This document shows, one piece after another, positions 9,223 to 15,755 of a stretch of 64,000 nt of DNA; positions within the stretch are counted from its first letter, which is position 1; every line of letters begins with the position of its first letter. The notes beneath the pieces were generated by a model. The model searched no databases, had not been told where the DNA came from, and worked only from the letters and a program-made list of their open reading frames with translations. Source of the stretch: Candidatus Latescibacterota bacterium (lineage in GTDB: Bacteria; Latescibacterota; UBA2968); contig JAJEHL010000021.1 in the NCBI GenBank assembly GCA_022823725.1, positions 1-64,000 on the forward strand, written 5' to 3'. The position numbers and the translations under genes are program-made.

Positions 9223-9245
9223 ATATTCAGGACAGTTAGTTTTAA

Positions 9246-10484
9246 ATGCCATACTTGACAATAAAAGCCCATCTTCGCGGCACACCTGAACGCTTCACCA
9301 TTCTTCGCGACGCAATGTTGTCGGCGACCAAAGTCTATAATGGCTTGATCTTTCATCTGCGTCAAGAATACCAGCAGCATGGGAAAGTCTGTTATTCGGC
9401 TAGCCATCTCAACCGTATTGCCCGCCAGTTGCCACGCCACAAGGAATTGTATTCCGATGTGGTAGATACCACGCGGCAAGAGGTGAGATGGGCTTTTCAG
9501 GCATTCTTTCAAAAGCGCAAGCACGACAAGCAAGCACGACCTCCCGGATTCAGGAAGAAGACACGACTCTCTCCGCTGCGCTATTCCCACCCCAACAATG
9601 GCTCCATCAAGGTAATCCACAAGCGCGGAATGACATATCTCCGCATTTCCCTTGGCACCACCCGAAAGGACGGTGTGCGTCGCCTCGTCTTTCGTCTCCA
9701 CACCCGCCCAAATGTTGACCTTTCCCAGTTGAAGAACGTCCAGATCATCTACGATACGCACACACGGGATTTCCAAGCCCGTCTGGTGGTCGAAGTGGAT
9801 GTTCCTGATAAATCCGGAGAGGCCACAGTCGGTGTAGATATAGGCGAAGACTGGCTCATCGCCGCAGATTTCTGTGATGGCTCTCGGTATCTGGTCTGTG
9901 GACGCCTGCTCAAGGCCACACGCCGATACTGGCAGAAGGTCAGAGCAAAGGTCAAGCCACCCAGCCAAGATCATCCTATGATGTCGAGACGCTATCGCCA
10001 GATCGCCAGAAAAGAAGCCCGACAAATCACGCATGCCCTCCATATCGCCAGCAGACGGTTTGTGGATGTGTGTGCCGATAAGGGTGTGGGCACTATCATC
10101 CTGGGTGACTTGACTGGCATCCGACAGCGCATCGCCTATGGCACAAGGATGAATCAACGCCTGCACGCCTGGCCATATGCCAGACTCAGGGCGATGATTG
10201 AATACAAGGCTACGCTGCTTGGCATAAAGGTCAAAGTCGTCTGTGAGAAATATACCTCGCAGACTTGCCCGCAATGTGGTATAAGAAAGAAATCCAATCG
10301 CAAGCATCGTGGTTGGTATTCCTGCTGCTGCGGCTTTGAAGGCCAAGCAGACCTCGTGGGGGCTTTCAATATCCACCAAAAAGTATCTGGGATTCCCAGT
10401 AGTGGGCGTTCGGCGCGCCCTGTGGTCTTGGTGTTTGATCACCATACGGTCCACGAAGCTACAAGTTCTCGGGAGGCCGCCTGA
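9246..10484 (+). CDS. tnpB: TnpB-type RNA-guided nuclease with a shifted RuvC-II glutamate
   Basis: A 412-residue IS605/IS1341-group OrfB. RuvC-I Asp is D198 (GVDIG). At the usual RuvC-II Glu position the text is IILGDLTGIR, so the residue is G287. A Glu instead appears 47 residues later, E334 in CEKYTSQTC, where the second TnpB here has Asp. RuvC-III Asp is D369 (GQADL). The zinc finger uses CPQC (341-344) and the CCC group at 360-362. Comparative work on Fanzor and some TnpB proteins describes this relocated-Glu active site, so it is probably a competent nuclease. No tnpA transposase is adjacent, hence a non-autonomous element. The ribosome-binding site is weak. Confidence 0.9.
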   Translation: MPYLTIKAHLRGTPERFTILRDAMLSATKVYNGLIFHLRQEYQQHGKVCYSASHLNRIARQLPRHKELYSDVVDTTRQEVRWAFQAFFQKRKHDKQARPPGFRKKTRLSPLRYSHPNNGSIKVIHKRGMTYLRISLGTTRKDGVRRLVFRLHTRPNVDLSQLKNVQIIYDTHTRDFQARLVVEVDVPDKSGEATVGVDIGEDWLIAADFCDGSRYLVCGRLLKATRRYWQKVRAKVKPPSQDHPMMSRRYRQIARKEARQITHALHIASRRFVDVCADKGVGTIILGDLTGIRQRIAYGTRMNQRLHAWPYARLRAMIEYKATLLGIKVKVVCEKYTSQTCPQCGIRKKSNRKHRGWYSCCCGFEGQADLVGAFNIHQKVSGIPSSGRSARPVVLVFDHHTVHEATSSREAA

Positions 10485-10530
10485 TAAAGGTGCCCTCGGA
10501 ATCCCGTGACTTCAGTCAAGGGAGCACGTC
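10370..10530 (+). ncRNA. Probable omega-RNA/right end of the first TnpB element
   Basis: The 3' part of tnpB and the DNA after its stop end in a hairpin, TCCC-G-TGACT-TC-AGTCA-A-GGGA (10502-10523), followed by GCACGTC. A CCC(N)GACTtcAGTC(N)GGG stem just before the right boundary is a characteristic end of IS605-group elements and of the omega-RNA scaffold. The guide would be the host sequence right after the boundary, around 10528-10545. The 5' limit given here is approximate. Confidence 0.55.
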
Positions 10531-10848
10531 GATTGAATCGTGTAAAAAGGCATGTGCAAGGTGCAAAGTCTGAAGAGCAAAGTCAAATGTTCCCTCAACC
10601 CGTCTGAAGTCATCCCATTTTGAAGGTGAATGTGTTGGTAACAGAGTGAGGCTTCGTTCTAACCACCGATAAGATATCCACCGAACGGGTCAAGTCCACA
10701 CACTTTATCCGACACAGCACTCGTCACACTTACAAAATGGCTTGCTCAACACACCCATCTCGAATAAGTTTATTAATGCTATTATTTCTACGGTTGAAGA
10801 TCATGTTTCCATGGATGAGCCATTTAAATTTTCATGGGAGTTGTTGTT
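10524..10848. other. Intergenic stretch with a truncated reading frame before the ATPase gene
   Basis: No complete gene is seen. A frame open from 10673 to the TGA at 10850-10852 has a credible protein-like end (NKFINAIISTVEDHVSMDEP, then FKFSWELLL). Its stop overlaps the ATPase ATG as ATGA. It has no in-frame ATG except at MDEP (10811) and may be the tail of a gene lost when the TnpB element arrived. The part before 10673 contains nothing recognisable. Confidence 0.3.
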
Positions 10849-12003
10849 ATGATGATCAAACGTCTTATTGTAAAAAACTGGCGCAATTTTCGAGAACTCA
10901 ATGTTCCATTGCGCGAGCGTCAGTTTATCGTAGGTGCAAATGCGTCTGGTAAGTCCAACCTGCTCGATATTTTTCGCTTTCTTCGAGATATTGTAAAAGC
11001 AGAAGGAGGCGGATTACAGAAAGCGGTTAAAGACCGCGGAGGCGTATCTAAAATCCGTTGCCTGGCAGCGAGGCAAGATCCGGAAATCGAAATCGAAATT
11101 CACCTTGCAGACAATGCAGATTCCACTGAAACATGGAGATATGCGATAGGAATTAAGCAGCAACCTCGGGGTTATCGCCAGCCTTTTCTCACCCATGAAC
11201 GCGTGTGGAAAGATGGCAAACAGATTCTCGATAGGCCAGATGCAGACGATGCAGAGGATCAAGAACGACTCACACAGACCTTTCTTGAGCAAATCAATGT
11301 CAATGCAGACTTTCGAGAGATTGTCCTTTTCTTGCGAGACATTACCTATTTGCATCTGGTGCCTCAACTTTTGCGGTTTGCCGATTCGATTCAGGGAAGA
11401 ATTGTTGAGGATGATCCCTTTGGGCAAGGATTTTTGGAAAGAATTGCCACAGTCCCTGAGAGGACGCGCCGTTCCCGGTTACAAAAAATTGAACAAGCCC
11501 TCAAAATTGCCGTGCCCCAACTTGAGCAATTGGAATTTATTCGCGATGAAATCACGGGGAGATCCCATTTGCAAGCCCTTTATTCTCATTGGCGTCCAAA
11601 GGCGGGCTTGCAACGAGAAGATCAATTTTCCGATGGAACTCTCCGTCTTCTGGGCTTATTGTGGTCTCTTCTCGAGAGTGACTCCGTACTCTTATTGGAA
11701 GAGCCAGAGTTGTCATTAAATGCGGGTATTGTTTCCCAACTCGCACCGTTTGTTTCCAAGATGCAAAGAAGCCGACGCCCTCAAGTCTTTGTGAGCACAC
11801 ATAGCGATGCATTGCTTACAGAAAAAGGCATTGATGGCGGAGAAGTTCTGTTGCTTACACCAGCGAGGGAAGGGACAGCGGTAAAAATAGCCTCTGATAT
11901 TGATGAAGTACAGACGCTCCTCGAAGCCGGTTTTACAGTTGGTGAAGTCGTACTTCCAAGAACCAGACCTGAACATGCCGAACAATTGAGTTTTTTTGAA
12001 TGA
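10849..12003 (+). CDS. AAA ATPase (AAA_15/AAA_21, OLD-like), putative defence ATPase
   Basis: A 384-residue SMC/ABC-type ATPase. It starts IKRLIVKNWRNFRELNV, as such proteins do. Walker A GANASGKSN is at residues 29-37, a signature-like FSDGTLRLLG is near 265, Walker B SVLLLEEPELSLN is near 284, and the switch His sits in FVSTHSD near 325. There is no fused TOPRIM; that role seems to be supplied by the next gene, which overlaps it by ATGA. This layout parallels PARIS (AriA/AriB), Gabija and OLD-type systems. The ATG at 10849 follows GGGAG by 8 bases; one at 10834 is less likely. The DNA is visibly more AT-rich than the flanks. Function is inferred. Confidence 0.8.
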   Translation: MMIKRLIVKNWRNFRELNVPLRERQFIVGANASGKSNLLDIFRFLRDIVKAEGGGLQKAVKDRGGVSKIRCLAARQDPEIEIEIHLADNADSTETWRYAIGIKQQPRGYRQPFLTHERVWKDGKQILDRPDADDAEDQERLTQTFLEQINVNADFREIVLFLRDITYLHLVPQLLRFADSIQGRIVEDDPFGQGFLERIATVPERTRRSRLQKIEQALKIAVPQLEQLEFIRDEITGRSHLQALYSHWRPKAGLQREDQFSDGTLRLLGLLWSLLESDSVLLLEEPELSLNAGIVSQLAPFVSKMQRSRRPQVFVSTHSDALLTEKGIDGGEVLLLTPAREGTAVKIASDIDEVQTLLEAGFTVGEVVLPRTRPEHAEQLSFFE

Positions 12004-12605
12004 GATCAAACAAAGTAATCCTCGCCGTTGAGGATACACTCAGCGATGCCGTTTCGACTAAAATTCTCGAATACTTTGACCTCGAAATCGTAGGAAAAAT
12101 AGGATCTAAAGGCAATTCTTTCTTAAAAGAAAAGGCCCCTAACCTCAACCACGCAGCCAGGGGATTTTATAATGTCTTTTTATTAACAGATTTAGATTCT
12201 CCTAAAAATTGCCCACCAAAACTCATTCAATCCTGGATTAATGGACCTCTAAGTTCTGGTTTTCTCTTTCGCGTTGCAGTCATGGAAATCGAATCCTGGA
12301 TTATGGCGGATCGCAGAGGCATCGCAAAATTTTTATCGGTACCGCTCAATCGTATTCCATATAACACTGACGATATAGAAAAACCCAAAGAGTTTCTCGT
12401 TTCGCTTGCACGAAAGAGTAGAAAGAGAACCTTGAGACAAGAGTTGGTGCCCTCACAAGGCGCGACCACCGCAAAAGTAGGCCCTCTCTATAATACGCGT
12501 TTTACCGAATTTGTACGAGATCATTGGGATTTAGAACGCGCATCATCTGTGTCTGTAAGCTTAAAAAGAACATTGAACCGAATCAGCAATTTGTACTCTG
12601 CCTGA
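12000..12605 (+). CDS. DUF4276-like (TOPRIM-fold) partner of the AAA ATPase
   Basis: A 201-residue protein matching the DUF4276 pattern. It has an early acidic residue in ILAVEDTLSD (E11), the pair D64-L-D66 in LLTDLDS, and EIESWIMAD (E96, E98, W100, D104). PKEFL and a C-terminal SLKRTLNRI follow. The E...DxD...E layout is that of TOPRIM-like nucleases (DUF4276, DUF4435/AriB, RloB). Its ATG overlaps the ATPase stop (ATGA), so the two are translationally coupled and likely form one machine in which the ATPase senses and this protein cuts nucleic acid. No third gene is linked. Nuclease activity is inference. Confidence 0.72.
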   Translation: MRSNKVILAVEDTLSDAVSTKILEYFDLEIVGKIGSKGNSFLKEKAPNLNHAARGFYNVFLLTDLDSPKNCPPKLIQSWINGPLSSGFLFRVAVMEIESWIMADRRGIAKFLSVPLNRIPYNTDDIEKPKEFLVSLARKSRKRTLRQELVPSQGATTAKVGPLYNTRFTEFVRDHWDLERASSVSVSLKRTLNRISNLYSA

Positions 12606-12735
12606 ATGTATTTCTAAGGGACTATTTCCCAATACACTCTCCATCCAACCTCTATACACCTCGCCACGCTCAACACTCCCAAGATGCCAAAGCCCTATCC
12701 GCGGATCATAGACGCAGATCTCAAGCATGATATAG

Positions 12736-12760
12736 CCATATCCCACAGTGTAGGATATGG
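12736..12760. repeat. Inverted repeat after the ATPase/DUF4276 cassette
   Basis: CCATATCC and GGATATGG are perfect 8-bp arms around 9 bases, 131 bases after the DUF4276 stop. No U-run follows directly, so it is only a possible terminator or boundary mark. The rest of the 12606-12872 spacer holds no gene I can support. Confidence 0.35.
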
Positions 12761-12872
12761 ATGCAGGTTCTATTTTATACTATAAAAAAAATACCCTCTT
12801 GCATATTGAAACAAAATTGTGTAACTCTATCACTGACCACACACTGTTCAACCCGCAATTGCGGAGTGCATT

Positions 12873-13640
12873 ATGGTTATCGCAAAAAATATTGTCAAAA
12901 CCTTCAAATTATCTCGGCAGCAAAAACGCGAAATGGGAGATGGTTTTCAGGGCAACACCATCGACGCGGTATGCGACATCAGCTTCACCTGCCAGCCGGG
13001 TCGCGTCTTTGCCCTATTGGGACCCAATGGCGCAGGAAAAACCACCACATTGCGCATGATCGCCACCATGCTCAAACCCACTTCGGGCAGCATATCCGTC
13101 GCGGAATACGACACCGTAACACAAAGTCAAGCCGTGCGCGAAAACCTCGGCTTTCTCACCGGCAACACAGGCTTGTACGATCGCCTGACACCCAATGAAA
13201 TGGTGCGCTACTTTGCCGACCTGCACGGCATGAACAGCGTCGATTACAACACGCGGCGCGACCACCTCTTTGCCCTCCTCGACATGGAAGCCTTTGCAAA
13301 CCGCCGCATTGGCAAACTCTCCACGGGCATGAAACAAAAAGTCTCCATTGTGCGCACGATCATACACGACCCCGAAGTTATTGTATTCGACGAACCCACC
13401 GCCGGTCTTGATGTCGTCACCTCACGCAATATCGTACACCTCATTCGAGATTGTCGGGACGCGGGAAAAACCGTCATTTTTTCCACACACCGCATGGGTG
13501 AAGTCAGCCTGCTCAGCAACGACCTCGCCATCATCCACAAAGGCCAATTGCAGTTTAACGGGACCTTTGAAGACTTTCAGAACCAGATGCAAACCTCCAC
13601 GCTGGAAGACGAATTTATCCGCATCGTTGAACAGGCATAG
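12873..13640 (+). CDS. natA: NatA-like ABC transporter ATP-binding protein
   Basis: A 255-residue ATPase of the ABC-2 exporter class. Walker A GPNGAGKTT is near residue 50, the signature is STGMKQKVS near 151, and Walker B VIVFDEPTAGLD follows, then the H-loop STHR. It would power the permease encoded 20 bases downstream. The pair resembles NatAB, linked to sodium extrusion in Bacillus, but ABC-2 exporters vary and the substrate is not known. It heads a likely four-gene operon ending at the terminator at 15646. Confidence 0.88.
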   Translation: MVIAKNIVKTFKLSRQQKREMGDGFQGNTIDAVCDISFTCQPGRVFALLGPNGAGKTTTLRMIATMLKPTSGSISVAEYDTVTQSQAVRENLGFLTGNTGLYDRLTPNEMVRYFADLHGMNSVDYNTRRDHLFALLDMEAFANRRIGKLSTGMKQKVSIVRTIIHDPEVIVFDEPTAGLDVVTSRNIVHLIRDCRDAGKTVIFSTHRMGEVSLLSNDLAIIHKGQLQFNGTFEDFQNQMQTSTLEDEFIRIVEQA

Positions 13641-13660
13641 ATTTGCCATAAGAGGTCCCC

Positions 13661-14857
13661 ATGAAACCGATCCTCACCATTTTCAAAAAAGAATTTAAGG
13701 ACATCACGCGCGACCGGCGGTCGATGATGATGATGTTTATCATACCAATGCTGTTATTCCCACTGTTATTCACAATTGCGGCTGTCTTTACTGCTCGTCA
13801 GACCGAAAAGGTCAGGACCAAAACACTTGAAGTTGCCCTGATCACACAGGGCAATGCAGAGGCATTCCGCGAAATCCTGCTCAAACGCGACGATCTGAAA
13901 ATTCGAGAAGACATAACAGAAGACATCATCCCTCAGCTCATTCGCTCCGACAGCATAGATGCAGCCATTCGCATTGATGAGCAATTCGATGCCCAAATAT
14001 CCGACTTGCAACGCGGTCAAATTCATCTCTATTTCAAATCTTCCAGAGATATGGCTGCATCTCGCAATCGCCTGACAAGTCTGATTCGAGACTACGAAAA
14101 CCAGATTGTCAATGACCGATTCCAACGGCTTTCGCTCGACCGCACGATTGTGGATCCCGTGCAGGTCAGACGCCACGACATTGCTTCTCCGCGGGAAAGA
14201 ATTGGAAAAAGCGTGGGTGGTTTTCTGCCCTATATTTTTGTCTTAATGTGTTTTATGGGGTGTATGTATCCAGCCCTTGACCTGGGCGCGGGAGAAAAAG
14301 AACGCGCCACCCTTGAAACACTGCTCGTTGCCCCCGTCAGCAAAATTCAGATCTTGCTGGGCAAATGTGGCGTCATTGTGCTATCGGGATTTGCTTCAAT
14401 CGCCAATAGTTTTATCGGTTTTTTTATAGCTGTTATGTTACAACGAGAAATTGTCGCAAGAATCCTCGACGCACTACAGGGCATGTTCGAAATATCATCC
14501 ATCCTTCTGGTCCTCTCCCTGTGCCTGCCCTTAACCATCTTTTTTGCCGCCGCCTTAATGTCCGTCTCTATCTTTGCCAAATCTTTCAAAGAAGCCCAGA
14601 GCATTATGGCGCCCCTCAACATCATCATTATTATTCCCGTATTTATCGGCCTCTTGCCCGGCATCGAACTCAATGCCATCACATCGCTCATACCGGTCTT
14701 AAATGTCTCCCTTGCATCCAAAGAAATTTTCGCGGGAACCATCAAACTACCCCTCTTGCTCGAAGTCTATGCCTCACTCATCGCCCTCGCAGCCCTCAGC
14801 CTCTACGGCTGCGCCAGATGGTTTGAACGCGAAAGCACGATCTTTCGGGAGACTTAA
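13661..14857 (+). CDS. natB: NatB-like ABC-2 transporter permease
   Basis: A 398-residue membrane protein in the usual ABC-2 arrangement. One transmembrane helix near the N-terminus (after KKEFKDITRDRRSM) is followed by an extracytoplasmic domain of ~150 residues (about 40-190), then five or six helices toward the C-terminus, with the conserved GAGEKERATLETLL loop near residue 210. It forms the membrane channel for the ATPase encoded just upstream. The next ATG follows its stop codon with no gap. Confidence 0.87.
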   Translation: MKPILTIFKKEFKDITRDRRSMMMMFIIPMLLFPLLFTIAAVFTARQTEKVRTKTLEVALITQGNAEAFREILLKRDDLKIREDITEDIIPQLIRSDSIDAAIRIDEQFDAQISDLQRGQIHLYFKSSRDMAASRNRLTSLIRDYENQIVNDRFQRLSLDRTIVDPVQVRRHDIASPRERIGKSVGGFLPYIFVLMCFMGCMYPALDLGAGEKERATLETLLVAPVSKIQILLGKCGVIVLSGFASIANSFIGFFIAVMLQREIVARILDALQGMFEISSILLVLSLCLPLTIFFAAALMSVSIFAKSFKEAQSIMAPLNIIIIIPVFIGLLPGIELNAITSLIPVLNVSLASKEIFAGTIKLPLLLEVYASLIALAALSLYGCARWFERESTIFRET

Positions 14858-15115
14858 ATGGAACATCTCCTGGGTATCGCCATTTTTACACTTATCGCAA
14901 TTCTTCTCATCGGGTATGCAATTTACGCACTCGTAAAAGGCAGTCGCAAAGGTGCAGGTGGGTCGGCTACCACAATGCTCGGCGCAACAGACCTCATGCT
15001 CAACGAAGACAAAAAACGCGCAGCACAAGAAGTTGTTCAGCAACGCGCTGGAGAAATTCGCCACATTTCAGAGGATGATCAGGGTGAGGTTTCAAAGGAT
15101 GAGAGTGAACGTTAA
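14858..15115 (+). CDS. Small single-helix membrane protein linked to natAB
   Basis: An 85-residue protein with one N-terminal transmembrane helix (about residues 5-27) and a charged, soluble tail rich in Glu, Lys and Asp. Its ATG directly abuts the natB stop, so it belongs to the operon. I do not recognise a family; a regulatory or stabilising subunit of the exporter is possible but unproven. Confidence 0.6.
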   Translation: MEHLLGIAIFTLIAILLIGYAIYALVKGSRKGAGGSATTMLGATDLMLNEDKKRAAQEVVQQRAGEIRHISEDDQGEVSKDESER

Positions 15116-15144
15116 GTCACCTGCAAAACTTCAAGGGATAATGC

Positions 15145-15621
15145 ATGGATACTTTTACAATTTACCTGGACACAGAAGACCCTCGCCAGTCAAAGTGGTT
15201 TGTCGTTCTCTGTATTGGGATCATAATCAACAGCATATACCAGGGTTGGCGGACACTATCGCATGCACACAATGCCTTTGATTGGATAGCAGGCACGATT
15301 CTGCTACTCTGCAGTATTGCGCTCATCGTTGCAATGATCATTGCTCTCTATCTCCCCCAAAAACACGGACGACCACATGTGGTATTCAGCAATGAAGGGC
15401 TGGATATCAAAACAAAACGGCGCGGGCCTATTGAGAAGATATCGTGGGATGAAATCCAGGCGATGCACCTCAAAATCAACGGCGTAGAAATCATTCCGAA
15501 GGCTCAATCCGCACACCCCATCAAAATTCCAGCGGGTCATTGTTCATACACGCAGTTTCAGCAAATCAAAAAGAACCTGAAAGAATACTCTGCCGAATAC
15601 CATGTAGAATCAAATTTCTGA
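15145..15621 (+). CDS. Two-helix membrane protein with a PH-like cytoplasmic domain
   Basis: A 158-residue protein. Two transmembrane helices (about residues 19-35 and 46-68) are followed by a ~85-residue soluble domain with a VVFSNEGLDIKTKRRG strand pattern and ISWDEIQAMHL. These are typical of small bacterial PH-like domains in which a tryptophan precedes an E-I turn. It is the last gene before a strong terminator and is probably co-transcribed with natAB. No function is known. Confidence 0.6.
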   Translation: MDTFTIYLDTEDPRQSKWFVVLCIGIIINSIYQGWRTLSHAHNAFDWIAGTILLLCSIALIVAMIIALYLPQKHGRPHVVFSNEGLDIKTKRRGPIEKISWDEIQAMHLKINGVEIIPKAQSAHPIKIPAGHCSYTQFQQIKKNLKEYSAEYHVESNF

Positions 15622-15645
15622 GTATTTCCCAAAAGAGCCAAAAAC

Positions 15646-15679
15646 AAAAGCCGACGTTTATATGTCGGCTTTTGTTTTT
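15646..15679 (+). terminator. Rho-independent terminator after the natAB operon
   Basis: AAAAGCCGAC (15646-15655) pairs perfectly with GTCGGCTTTT (15664-15673) across an 8-base loop, and GTTTTTG follows. Confidence 0.85.
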
Positions 15680-15755
15680 GCCCACCGCTGTATATCTACT
15701 TATATTGACCAAAACGATCCGTCCAAAAGTCCAACCTAATCCTGAGAGGTCAGCT

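Noticed and set aside
9045-10454. Long open frame of 469 codons on the minus strand
   Set aside because: It lies antisense to the first tnpB, whose zinc finger and RuvC motifs are clear; the reverse product shows no family pattern.
12683-12784. Short frame starting MPKPYPRIIDADLKHD
   Set aside because: Only 33 codons, no ribosome-binding site and no recognised relatives; it could be a relic but cannot be supported.
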